From positions 1 to 22,522 of the forward strand of contig JAEXPL010000102.1 in assembly GCA_023446865.1 (NCBI GenBank): 22,522 nucleotides of DNA. The letters are read 5' to 3'. The position numbers and the translations under genes are program-made. This DNA is from Verrucomicrobiota bacterium (GTDB taxonomy: Bacteria > Verrucomicrobiota > Verrucomicrobiia > Opitutales > Opitutaceae). This document shows positions 1 through 7,023 of the stretch, one piece after another. Each line of letters begins with the position of its first letter. Position 1 is the first letter of the stretch. The notes below the pieces were generated by a model. The model saw nothing but the letters and a program-made list of their open reading frames with translations, made no database searches and was not told the origin of the DNA.

Positions 1-602
1 ACGGCCAGCTCAAGGTCCGCGGACTTTTTGTCGGCGACGACCAGGAGGTGTTCAACCAGGCCGCGAAGCTCTCGCTCGAGGTGAACTTCCAGATGCTCGA
101 CGAGCAGATCGCGAAGGCCGTCGTCTATCTCGATCCCTCCGAGTTCAAGAGCACGTGGCTCGGCAACAAGGCCATCTACCGCACCCGCATGGCGATGGCC
201 GACCGCGGCCAGCTCATCATCCTCGCGCCCGGGCTGAAGGAGTTCGGCGAGGACCACGAGATCGACCGCCTCATTCGCAAGTACGGCTACCACGGCACGC
301 CGCAGACTCTCGCCGCCACCAAGGCCAACCCCGAGCTGCAGAACAACCTCGGCGCCGCCGCGCACCTCATCCACGGCTCCAGCGAAGGCCGGTTCGACAT
401 CACGTACTGCCCCGGCCACCTCACCAAGCAGGAGATCGAAGGCGCCGGCTTCCAGTACGCCGATCTCGCGACGATGACGAAGCGCTACGATCCCGCGAAG
501 CTCAAGGACGGCTGGAACGTGCTGCCCGACGGCGAGCGGATCTTCTACATCTCGAACCCCGCCATCGGCCTCTGGGCCTACCGCGGGCGCTTCGAGTACT
601 GA
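1..602 (+). CDS. LarA-superfamily (lactate racemase-like / DUF2088) protein, C-terminal part
   Basis: The reading frame is open from the left edge (first full codon at position 3), so the N-terminus lies outside the window; the visible part is about 199 residues. The stretch reading GQLIILAPGLKEFGED, followed by AAHLIHGSSEGRF and TYCPGHLTKQEIEGAGF, is typical of the C-terminal half of the LarA superfamily, which holds nickel-pincer-dependent 2-hydroxyacid racemases and epimerases. The histidines that hold the cofactor in LarA lie further upstream and are not visible. Substrate cannot be told: family members act on lactate, malate, gluconate or mannonate-type acids. A GTG at position 48 is an internal codon, not a convincing start, because similarity-like sequence continues upstream in frame. 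The gene converges on the symporter gene, with a hairpin cluster in between. Family call is fairly sure; function is inferred. Confidence 0.72.
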   Translation, partial: GQLKVRGLFVGDDQEVFNQAAKLSLEVNFQMLDEQIAKAVVYLDPSEFKSTWLGNKAIYRTRMAMADRGQLIILAPGLKEFGEDHEIDRLIRKYGYHGTPQTLAATKANPELQNNLGAAAHLIHGSSEGRFDITYCPGHLTKQEIEGAGFQYADLATMTKRYDPAKLKDGWNVLPDGERIFYISNPAIGLWAYRGRFEY

Positions 603-616
603 AGAGCCAGACCTAT

Positions 617-863
617 CTGGAACTCAGGAAATCAGGAACGATCCCGTAGCTGAGCGGCGCCGCCGTTCGGCGTTCCCGTGGGCGCTTCCGACGCGCCTGC
701 GGGTGGACGCGCTTGCCCCCAAGCGCGTCGAGGACTCGGTCCGCGTTCCCCTCGCCGCTCTCGCGAGCGGCGCCACTTCCTGAAATCCGTGGAGCTGCTC
801 GCGAGAGCAGCTATCCGCCAGTCTTGCCGCAGTGCCCGCGACGGCGTTGGGGGCAACGCCGTC
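617..863. repeat. Hairpin cluster A in the convergent intergenic region
   Basis: Five stem-loops follow each other between two converging genes. 646-671 is a GTAG-headed palindrome (10-bp stem with G-T pairs, loop GCC). 706-729 is a perfect 10-bp stem with loop CCCC. 753-772 is an 8-bp stem, loop TCGC. 793-812 is an 8-bp stem, loop GCGA. 840-863 is a perfect 10-bp stem with loop GGGG. None has a clear T-tract, so a classical terminator is not shown, though the position fits transcript ends for both flanking genes. The sequence just before the first element (617-645) recurs at about 4574-4604. Cluster B at 15063-15320 has the same parts in altered sequence. Confidence 0.7.
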
Positions 864-897
864 CACCTCGAGCAACTTGTTCCCGATGATCAGGATT

Positions 898-2460
898 CTA
901 CCGTCCGCCGTCCGTTCCTGAGGTAGTGAGTTCCAGATTCTCCTCCGGATCGCTCCTGTTCCCCGCTTCCTTCGCCCGCAGCGCGGCGAGCTCCTGCGGG
1001 TAGGTCTTGGTGGCGATATCGTCCCAGAGTTCGGCGCCCTCGATGCCGCAGCGCGCGGGGACGAAGACCGGATCGAGGCCCAGCTTCCGCTGCGCCTCGT
1101 AGTCGCGCAGCGTCGCGATGCCGGGCTTCGCGAGCAGCACGATCACGATGATGTTGAACCACGCCATCGCGCCGACCGCGGCCGAACCGAAGTTCCAGAC
1201 GACGTCGACCGAGCTCACCGAGCCGACGAACGTCGCGGCGATCACGGCGACGCGGCTCGCGAGGATGCCGTACTTGTAGCCGGGGCCGCTTGCGTTCTTT
1301 TTGAAGAGGTAGGCGATGCTGGAGTCGGCGTAGAACGCGTAGGCGAGCACCGTGGTGAAGGTGAAAAGGAAGAGCGCCACGGCGACGAACGCGCCGCCGA
1401 AGCCCGGCAGCACGTTGTTCACGGCCTCCTGCGTGAAGTTGGATTTCTCGATACCCGGGAGGTGTTGCGCGATGAAGCCGCCGGCGTTGGCCGGATCGGC
1501 GACGTTGAAGGCGTTCGTGGCGAGGATCATCACCGCCGTGGCCGAGCAGACGAGGAGCGTGTCGACGTAGATCGAGAACGCCTGCACGAGGCCCTGCTTG
1601 GCCGGGTGCGAGACCTCGGCGGCGCCAGAGGCCTGCGCGCCCGTGCCCTGGCCGGCCTCGTTGGAGAAGATGCCGCGCTTCACGCCCCACTGGATGCCGA
1701 GCCCGAAGACTGCGCCGTAGGCGGTGTTGCGGTTGAACGCGCAGCTGAAGATCAGGCGGAAGATCTCGACGATCTTGTCGGCGTGGGCGAAGAGCACGAC
1801 GACGGCCAGCAGGATATAGGCGAGCGCCATGAACGGCACGATCATCTCCGCCGTCTTGGCGATCCGGCGACCGCCGCCGAGGACGACGTAGGCCACGAGC
1901 ACGGTGTAGATCAGGCCGGAGACCCAGGGCGCGATGGCGAGCGAGTGCGCGGCGGCCTGGCCGAAGGCGTTCGACTGGATGCCGGGCAACGCGAGCCCGC
2001 AGCCGAAGACGGTGAGCAGCGCGAAGGCGATGCCGAGCCCGCGGCTCTTCAATCCCTTCTCGATGTAGTAGGCGGGCCCGCCTCGGTACTCGCCGTGCAC
2101 GCGCTCCTTCCAGACCTGCGAGAGCGCCGACTCGATGTAGGCGGAGCCGGCGCCGAGGAAGGCGATCGCCCACATCCAGAAGACCGCGCCCGGTCCGCCG
2201 AAGAAGATCGCGGAAGCCACGCCGGTGATGTTGCCGGTGCCCACGCGCCCGCCCAGCGCCATCGCAAAGCCCTGGAACGACGACACGCCCGCGGCTGACG
2301 ACTTCCCGCTGAAGAGCTGCCCGACCATGTCTTTGATGAGCCGCAGCTGCGGGAAACGCATCCGCAGCGAGAAGTACACTCCCGCCAGCAGGCAGCCGTA
2401 GATCATGATCCGGCTCCAGAAGAAGTCGTCGGTCGCCGCCGAGAACGAAAGTAGGCTCAC
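898..2460 (-). CDS. AGCS-family sodium:alanine/glycine symporter
   Basis: This is a polytopic inner-membrane protein of about 520 residues importing alanine, glycine or similar amino acids with sodium. Family-typical blocks are visible in order: FFWSRIMIYGCLLAGVYFSL (first helix), GRVGTGNITGVASAIFFGGP, GAVFWMWAIAFLGAGSAYIE, GGPAYYIEKGL, and the long signature GVKRGIFSNEAGQGTGAQA followed by HPAKQGLVQAFSIYVDTLLV. The length fits the family (450-550). I prefer the GTG at 2460, which gives an N-terminus starting MSLLSFSAATDDFFW close to the first helix. The frame also has a GTG at 2526, which would add 22 hydrophilic residues and leave little room for a promoter after the palindromes at 2541-2616. 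Neither start has a clear ribosome binding site. Same strand as the nuclease pseudogene and M24 gene upstream. Exact substrate is not determinable. Confidence 0.93.
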   Translation of the reverse strand: MSLLSFSAATDDFFWSRIMIYGCLLAGVYFSLRMRFPQLRLIKDMVGQLFSGKSSAAGVSSFQGFAMALGGRVGTGNITGVASAIFFGGPGAVFWMWAIAFLGAGSAYIESALSQVWKERVHGEYRGGPAYYIEKGLKSRGLGIAFALLTVFGCGLALPGIQSNAFGQAAAHSLAIAPWVSGLIYTVLVAYVVLGGGRRIAKTAEMIVPFMALAYILLAVVVLFAHADKIVEIFRLIFSCAFNRNTAYGAVFGLGIQWGVKRGIFSNEAGQGTGAQASGAAEVSHPAKQGLVQAFSIYVDTLLVCSATAVMILATNAFNVADPANAGGFIAQHLPGIEKSNFTQEAVNNVLPGFGGAFVAVALFLFTFTTVLAYAFYADSSIAYLFKKNASGPGYKYGILASRVAVIAATFVGSVSSVDVVWNFGSAAVGAMAWFNIIVIVLLAKPGIATLRDYEAQRKLGLDPVFVPARCGIEGAELWDDIATKTYPQELAALRAKEAGNRSDPEENLELTTSGTDGGR

Positions 2461-2540
2461 AGGGGTGTGGGTTGGGTTGAAACGCGCAGCGCTGGTTCCG
2501 ATGCCGAACGATTTCCGCCCGGACACGAGACCGAAACCCT

Positions 2541-2616
2541 AGGTTTTCGCGTGCCGCGAAAACCTGAGGCGGCGCGCGGCGCGCCGCCATAAGGATTCCG
2601 CGCTGCGCGGAATCCT
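2541..2616. repeat. Three consecutive perfect palindromes with 3-base loops
   Basis: 2541-2565: arms AGGTTTTCGCG / CGCGAAAACCT (11 bp), loop TGC. 2568-2588: arms GGCGGCGCG / CGCGCCGCC (9 bp), loop CGG. 2592-2616: arms AGGATTCCGCG / CGCGGAATCCT (11 bp), loop CTG; this one includes two bases of the nuclease stop codon. They are separated by only 2-3 bases. The first palindrome recurs at 3317-3340. On the minus strand they lie between the nuclease pseudogene and the symporter gene. A transcript-end or attenuator role is possible but no U-tract is seen. Confidence 0.8.
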
Positions 2617-3239
2617 ATTCGACGCACCAGCGGATGCGCTCGGCGAGCCGCGGACCGATGCCTTCGACGGTGGCGAGTTCCTCGGCGCTCGCGGCCATCG
2701 TGCGCTCGACCGAGCCGAAGCTTTTCAACAATCGCTCGGCTCGCTCGGGGCCGACGCCAGGGAGACCTTGGAGGAGGTAGAGTTGCCGAGCACGTCTCCC
2801 TTTCGGCCGATAGCCGGGGCGGCCGAGTGCACCGTCGACTCGCGCCTGCGCCTGACGTCCGAGGTAGACGAGCAGCCGGGCGGTCTCCTCGATGTCCCGC
2901 GAGCGCAGGACGGCGAGGCCGAAGAAGACGCTCACCGTGATCAACGCCCCCTGGAGCGCCTCACGGCTCACGCCCAGGCTCGCGAGATCGGCTCCGCAGT
3001 TCTCGAGGATCAACACTGGCCGCCGCCTGCCGGAACAACCGTGCGTCGACCACGGACCGCGCAAAATCCCCCAGGGTCTTGCGCTCCACGATGCAGCCCT
3101 CTCCGACGAGGAAATCTCCCACTCGGAGCCTCCGCACCGTCAGCGCCACCTCCTCGTGCCTCTGAAGCGCTCCAATCACACCTCCCGCATTCTCCCGATC
3201 GTCCGCCACGATCCGCACCCGATCAATCTCCGCTGTCAT
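2615..3239 (-). pseudogene. ERCC4/XPF-like nuclease with C-terminal helix-hairpin-helix, frameshifted
   Basis: Two overlapping frames make one protein. The 5' part (ATG at 3239) carries the ERCC4 nuclease signature: VADDREN near residue 11, then GDFLVGEGCIVERKTLGDF, which contains the GD...ERKxxxD catalytic motif. It stays recognisable to LFRQAA, near position 3020. The family's continuation (RRPVLILENCGADLASLGVS, then ALITVSVFFGLAVLRSRDIE) is read in a different frame from about 3020 down to 2615. It ends in two helix-hairpin-helix units, GLPGVGPERAERLL and VEGIGPRLAERI. A few residues usual between FRQA and RRPVL are missing, so a small deletion in the GC-rich run ggcggcggcc is likely. Family members cut branched or structured DNA. 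The break could also be an assembly error. Palindromes flank both ends of the gene. Confidence 0.75.
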
Positions 3240-3316
3240 GCCCCATTCATGTCAGCTCACCCACCGCAGCGCACCACCAAAACCACCCCCGCGCGGGCGC
3301 CGCCGGCGCCGTCCTC

Positions 3317-3340
3317 AGGTTTTCGCGTTCGCGAAAACCT
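3317..3340. repeat. Perfect palindrome just after the M24 peptidase stop codon
   Basis: Arms AGGTTTTCGCG / CGCGAAAACCT, 11 bp, loop TT. It is the same stem as 2541-2565 with a shorter loop. It begins 2 bases beyond the TGA of the minus-strand peptidase, so it may end or protect that transcript. There is no following T-run. Confidence 0.7.
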
Positions 3341-3342
3341 CC

Positions 3343-4530
3343 TCAGACGAGCAGCAGACCCGGGTTCGCGCCGGTCAGGCTCACGCCGCCGGCGGGGGTG
3401 ACGCGGTAGGTGTTCTCGCTGCCGACCATGCCCACGCCGGGCACGCCGCGCTTGGGCTCGATCGCAAGCGTCATGCCCTCGGCCAGCGGTTCGTCGAAAC
3501 GCTCCGCGAGCACCGGCCATTCGTCGATCTGCAGGCCCACTCCGTGCCCGAGGAAGTTCACGCGCCGGCTGCCGAAGCCCATGAAATGTTCCAGGAACGC
3601 CGCGTCCAACCCGGCCAGTGTTCGGCGGTAGATCTCCGACGGGATCGCGCCGGGCTTCAGCTCCGCGGCGATGCGATGCTCGATCTCCACGCAACGCCGG
3701 TGCAATGCGGCGACTTCCGGTGGCAGCTCCCGGCCGAACTGGTACACCAGCGTCTTGTCGGTCGCGTAGCCTTCGAGCGCGTAGGGGGCGTCGACGAAGA
3801 CCAGGTTGCCCGCGCGGAGTTTGCGTTCGGCGTTGCCGAGCACGGGTGCGGCCGGGCCGATGCCGCGGCAACCGGCGGGGCCGTCGAAGTTCGTCGGGTA
3901 CAGCGAGTTCTCCCCGAAGGCGAGCTGGGCGACCGCGATGTCCACGCCGAACATCCCGAAGCGCACCGTGCCCTGGTGTCCCTCGCGCACGAACAACGCG
4001 TAGAGCTCGCTGGCGAGCTCCGCCTCGCTCATGCCCTCGCGCAGCAGTGCCGGCACCTGTTCCTCCAGGAGGCGACGGTGCACCGCTCCGCAGCGTTCCA
4101 TGATCGCGAGCTCGTACGGGCTCTTCACCGCCCGCACGCGCGCGACCGTGCCGTCGAGGGCGGCGACGGCGTCGCAGGCGAAGTACTTCCGGAAACGCTC
4201 CACCACGGCGAGCGGGGTGAGCTCGGTTTCGAGGTGGATCGTGCGCCACCGGCTCGCGCCGGGCGGCAACGCGTCGCGGTAGCTCTTCATCGGGCGGATC
4301 GCGGGGAAGATCGATTCGTCGACCGCCCGCTCATGGCTGCGCCGCACCCACAGCACCGCTTCGCCGCCGCGCGGCACCAGCAGCACGGCGTCCTGCATTG
4401 TGCCGGTGAAGTAGTACTGGTTGGTGCGCCCGAACAGCGCGGCCAGTTCCCAGTCCGGCTGGTCGGCATCCATCCGCGCGCGGAAACGCGCCAGGCGTTC
4501 GTTCAGCTCCGAGAGGGGAACTTGGTACAT
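3343..4530 (-). CDS. M24-family metallopeptidase (Xaa-Pro aminopeptidase/dipeptidase type)
   Basis: A 395-residue creatinase/prolidase-fold protein. The N-terminal half (about 1-135) is the substrate-recognition domain. The C-terminal half is the pita-bread catalytic domain. All five metal ligands expected for M24 are visible: D247 and D258 in VFVDAPYALEGYATDKT, H329 in FLGHGVGLQIDEWP, E358 in LAIEPK and E372 in GSENTY. It should be a cytoplasmic two-metal enzyme cutting X-Pro bonds from peptides; no signal peptide is seen. ATG at 4530 is chosen because the recognition domain starts directly after it; no Shine-Dalgarno is visible. It is the first gene of a minus-strand series with the ERCC4 nuclease remnant and AGCS symporter, each separated by palindromes, so they are probably not one transcript. 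The family call is firm; exact specificity is not. Confidence 0.92.
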   Translation of the reverse strand: MYQVPLSELNERLARFRARMDADQPDWELAALFGRTNQYYFTGTMQDAVLLVPRGGEAVLWVRRSHERAVDESIFPAIRPMKSYRDALPPGASRWRTIHLETELTPLAVVERFRKYFACDAVAALDGTVARVRAVKSPYELAIMERCGAVHRRLLEEQVPALLREGMSEAELASELYALFVREGHQGTVRFGMFGVDIAVAQLAFGENSLYPTNFDGPAGCRGIGPAAPVLGNAERKLRAGNLVFVDAPYALEGYATDKTLVYQFGRELPPEVAALHRRCVEIEHRIAAELKPGAIPSEIYRRTLAGLDAAFLEHFMGFGSRRVNFLGHGVGLQIDEWPVLAERFDEPLAEGMTLAIEPKRGVPGVGMVGSENTYRVTPAGGVSLTGANPGLLLV

Positions 4531-4573
4531 CGCCCGCGACCGTAGGCGTCTCGCGAGGATTGGGAAAAGAGGA

Positions 4574-4630
4574 ATCTGGAACTCAGGAGATCAGGAACGA
4601 GCCAGTAGCTGGATGACGAAGGCATTCCGC
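4574..4630 (+). repeat. Degenerate GTAG-headed palindrome with repeated leader
   Basis: A GTAG at 4605-4608 heads a weakened palindrome to 4630 (loop GAA, two mismatched pairs). The 30 bases before it (aactcaggagatcaggaac...) match the leader of the element at 646 nearly base for base, so leader plus palindrome were copied as one unit. The following stretch to about 4700 holds related low-complexity sequence but no gene. Confidence 0.55.
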
Positions 4631-4770
4631 TCGGAATGGGAATGTGGAAAGCAGGGAAGCAGGAACGGAACTGGAATTTCGTCACAGCGGACACGGCCGC
4701 GGAGGAGGCCGCGAAGGCGGGGCCTGCTGATGAACGCCGGTCCCCGATGGCGACGGTTTGGCCGCTCGCC

Positions 4771-4803
4771 TTGACACTATGCACGCTCCGCGTGCATAGT
4801 GTC
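4771..4803 (+). promoter_or_regulatory. 14-bp perfect palindrome overlapping a probable higBA promoter
   Basis: Arms GACACTATGCACGC (4773-4786) and GCGTGCATAGTGTC (4790-4803) are perfectly complementary around a TCC loop. A consensus -35 box TTGACA (4771-4776) and a possible -10 CATAGT (4795-4800), 18 bases apart, lie inside it. It ends 7 bases before the preferred higB start. HigA-type antitoxins usually repress their own promoter by binding a palindrome, so this is a good candidate operator; that role is inferred. It could instead be one of the dispersed triloop palindromes of this genome. Confidence 0.6.
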
Positions 4804-4810
4804 GCCCTCG

Positions 4811-5092
4811 GTGATTCGTTCGTTTGCCAACGATGCCACGGCTCGGCTCTGGGACGGTTTCCGCTCTGCGGAGCTGCCGCCTTCGATCCACAGGACCGCA
4901 CTCCGCAGACTCACCCAACTCCACGCCATCCACTCTCTCGACGAACTCCGCATTCTGCCCGGCAACCGCCTGGAGTCGCTCAAGGGCGACCGTCGCGGTC
5001 AGCACAGCATCCGCGTGAACGACCAGTTCCGCGTCTGTTTCCGCTGGGACGGACAGAACGCCCACGCGGTTGAGATCGTCGACTACCACTGA
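4811..5092 (+). CDS. higB: HigB-type toxin, RelE-superfamily mRNA interferase
   Basis: A 93-residue protein starting MIRSFANDATARLWDG, the usual beginning of HigB toxins, and ending with the family core GQHSIRVNDQFRVCFRWD, then AVEIVDYH. Proteins of this family cut mRNA on the ribosome and are held inactive by HigA. I chose the GTG at 4811 over the in-frame GTG at 4799 because family members begin MIRSF and because 4799 lies within the operator-like palindrome. The predicted transcript start would be only a few bases upstream, so the message may be nearly leaderless. The antitoxin gene follows after 5 bases. Toxin-first order is normal for higBA. No truncation is seen, so the pair looks functional. 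Confidence 0.92.
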   Translation: MIRSFANDATARLWDGFRSAELPPSIHRTALRRLTQLHAIHSLDELRILPGNRLESLKGDRRGQHSIRVNDQFRVCFRWDGQNAHAVEIVDYH

Positions 5093-5097
5093 TCGCC

Positions 5098-5400
5098 ATG
5101 CCTGCTGCCAAGTTTCTCAACGTCCATCCCGGTGAGCTGCTACGCGAGGAGTTCCTCGAGCCGATGGGCATCACCGCCTACCGGCTGGCGAAGTCCACCG
5201 GTCTGCCTCCGCAGCGCATCAACCAGATCGTGGCCGAGAAACGTGGCATCACGGTCGACACTGATCTGCGCCTGTGTGCATTTTTCGGACTCGCGCCCGG
5301 CTATTGGCTACGCGTGCAGATGGCCTACGATCTCCGCGAGGCGATCCACACCATCGGCCCGAAGATCAAGGCCAGTGTCCAGCCGCTCCAAGCCGCGTGA
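5098..5400 (+). CDS. higA: HigA-type antitoxin, Xre-family DNA-binding protein
   Basis: A 100-residue protein with the VapI/HigA layout. The opening LNVHPGELLREEFLEPMGIT leads into a helix-turn-helix, about residues 25-60: AYRLAKSTGLPPQRINQIV with VAEKRGITVDTDLRLCAFFG after it. The tail GYWLRVQMAYDLREA is typical of the family. It should bind and neutralise the HigB made from the gene 5 bases upstream and repress the shared promoter, most likely through the palindrome at 4773-4803. ATG at 5098 is the only fitting start; no Shine-Dalgarno is present, so translation may be coupled to higB. Confidence 0.94.
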   Translation: MPAAKFLNVHPGELLREEFLEPMGITAYRLAKSTGLPPQRINQIVAEKRGITVDTDLRLCAFFGLAPGYWLRVQMAYDLREAIHTIGPKIKASVQPLQAA

Positions 5401-5429
5401 CCGGGAGCTGTGGGCGCGGAGCCGATCCC

Positions 5430-5573
5430 GTAGCTGGACGGCGAAGCCGTTCAGCCCGCCTATTTCACACTTCGTGCGTGGTGGGCGACGGATTGCCGTG
5501 GCGGAACTCGTAAGAATTTCGATCCTCGGCGCCCGGTCGAAAGCCTTACGGGCTTCCGCTACGGTGAAATTTC
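5430..5573. repeat. GTAG-headed palindrome plus head-to-head pair
   Basis: Element 1 (5430-5455) is GTAG followed by a 10-bp stem with loop GAA. Elements 2 and 3 face each other: 5498-5521 (GTGG variant head, then CGGAACTCGTAAGAATTTCG) and 5538-5562 on the other strand (GTAG head, stem GAAGCC...GGCTTTC around CGTAA). Flanking TTTCAC (5463) and GTGAAA (5564) form an outer inverted pair. The same composite, diverged, is at 15363-15470. It lies between higA and the xylanase gene. Confidence 0.65.
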
Positions 5574-5675
5574 CGGGTTCAGCTCAGCTGGGGGATGGGG
5601 AACTCAGCGTTGCCGCGGCGTGTTTTCGGCTTTTGGTCGGGTTTCGGCGCGAGCACCCTCGTCCCCCTCATCCCC

Positions 5676-6794
5676 ATGAAATCGCTGTTCACCCTCCTGG
5701 CCTGTGCGGGCGCGCTGGTTGCGCTCCAGGCCGCTCCCCAACCGCCGTCGCTCAAGGAGGCCGCCCAAGGGCGTTTCCTGATCGGCGCCGCCATCAATGA
5801 GAACGTCATCCTCGGCACCGACCGGAAGTCGGTCGCCCTGGTCGAACGCCACTTCGACGCCATCTCGCCCGAGAACTGCCTGAAGTGGGAGTCCGTGCAT
5901 CCCGAGCCCGACCGCTACGATTTCAAGGTCGCCGACCGCTACGTCGACTTCGGCACCCAGCGCCAGCTCTACATCCTCGGGCACACGCTGATGTGGCACT
6001 ACCAGACGCCGGACTGGGTCTACGCCAACCCCGACGGCTCCCCGAAGACCGCCCCGCAACTCCTCGCGACGTTGCGCGAACACATCCGCACCGTGGTGGG
6101 CCGCTACAAGGGCCGGATCACCGGTTGGGACGTGGTCAACGAGGCCGTCGCCGACACCGGCGGCATCCGCACGGATCTCAAGTGGTACCAGGTGCTGGGC
6201 GAGGAGGGCATCATCGAAGCGTTCCGCGCCGCGCACGAGGCCGATCCCGCCGCCGAACTCTACTACAACGAGTACTGCCTCTGGCTGCCGGAGAAGCGCA
6301 AGACGGTCATCGAGCTGGTGAAGCGTATCCGCGCCGCCGGCCTGCCGGTCGATGCGGTGGGCTTGCAGGAGCACTACGTGATCGGCGCCCCCACGCCCCA
6401 GCAGGTGGAGGAGACGATCGCCGCCTTCGCCCAGGCCGGCATCAAGGTCCAGATCACCGAGCTCGATGCCAGTGTTCTCCCCCGACCGGACAACTACTAC
6501 GGCGCCGACATCGCGCGCCTGAAGGAGCACCGCGCCGAACTCGATCCCTATCGCCGCGGTCTCACCGCCGCCCGCCAGCAGGACCTCGCCGCCTACTACG
6601 GCGAGATCTTCGCCGTGTATCGTCGCCACGCCGCCAACATCAAGCGCGTCACCTTCTGGGGCGTGACCGACGCCGACACCTGGCTGTCCAACTGGCCGAT
6701 CAAGGGCCGGCGCGACTATCCGTTGCTCTTCGATCGCAAACATCGCACCAAGCCCGCCTACGACGCCGTCATCAAGGCCCTCTCCGCGCCGTAA
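5676..6794 (+). CDS. Secreted GH10 endo-1,4-beta-xylanase
   Basis: 372 residues. MKSLFTLLACAGALVALQAA is a signal peptide, so the enzyme acts outside the cytoplasm on xylan backbones. The frame is open further upstream, but ATG 5676 is chosen because it places the signal peptide at the N-terminus. A single GH10 domain fills the rest. It shows FDAISPENCLKWESVHPEPD, GHTLMWHYQTPDWV, the acid/base E156 in GWDVVNEAV, LYYNEYCLW, GLQEHY, the nucleophile E262 in VQITELDAS, and WGVTDADTWL near the end. Length matches a stand-alone catalytic domain; no carbohydrate-binding module is attached. It is alone in its orientation group, with palindromic repeats on both sides and no other glycan genes in the window. 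The activity prediction is strong; xylan is the usual substrate, though some GH10 enzymes prefer related glucans. Confidence 0.95.
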   Translation: MKSLFTLLACAGALVALQAAPQPPSLKEAAQGRFLIGAAINENVILGTDRKSVALVERHFDAISPENCLKWESVHPEPDRYDFKVADRYVDFGTQRQLYILGHTLMWHYQTPDWVYANPDGSPKTAPQLLATLREHIRTVVGRYKGRITGWDVVNEAVADTGGIRTDLKWYQVLGEEGIIEAFRAAHEADPAAELYYNEYCLWLPEKRKTVIELVKRIRAAGLPVDAVGLQEHYVIGAPTPQQVEETIAAFAQAGIKVQITELDASVLPRPDNYYGADIARLKEHRAELDPYRRGLTAARQQDLAAYYGEIFAVYRRHAANIKRVTFWGVTDADTWLSNWPIKGRRDYPLLFDRKHRTKPAYDAVIKALSAP

Positions 6795-6820
6795 ACTCCG
6801 TGCAGCCCCGCTCGCAGTCC

Positions 6821-6915
6821 GTAGCCGGATGACGAGGTCATCCGGCCCGGAGCGGGAAGGTGGAAATCAGGAAAGCACGAACGGAGCCGGGCTCTCGTCG
6901 CAGAGAACACGGAGG
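6821..6915 (+). repeat. Perfect GTAG-headed palindrome and low-complexity tail
   Basis: GTAG (6821-6824) leads a perfect 10-bp stem, arms GCCGGATGAC / GTCATCCGGC, loop GAG (6834-6836). It starts 26 bases after the xylanase stop codon. The tail to 6915 has degenerate copies of the leader sequence seen at 617 and 4574 and ends with cgcagagaacacggagg, a simple-motif sequence. No gene is seen between 6795 and 7023. Confidence 0.65.
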
Positions 6916-7023
6916 CGGGCACCGGCCGGGCAGAAAAGCACCTGTATTGACTTGGGAGAGGCGCCGGGATGATCTGGACGCACCCTACCGCCCTTGCCTC
7001 TCCGGCTGTCGCCCCGCTCCGCT

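Noticed and set aside
842..863. Rho-independent terminator for LarA-like gene or symporter
   Set aside because: The stem is strong but neither strand has a T-run after it, and the same structure is found in an unrelated place at 15295.
603..897. CRISPR array
   Set aside because: The repeated hairpins have different stems, irregular spacing and no spacers; no cas gene is in the window.
890..2590. 566-codon minus-strand frame overlapping the symporter
   Set aside because: Arg/Ala-rich alternative frame of the AGCS gene, without hydrophobic segments or motifs.
3238..4545. 435-codon plus-strand frame
   Set aside because: Antisense to the M24 peptidase, in which all five metal ligands are seen.
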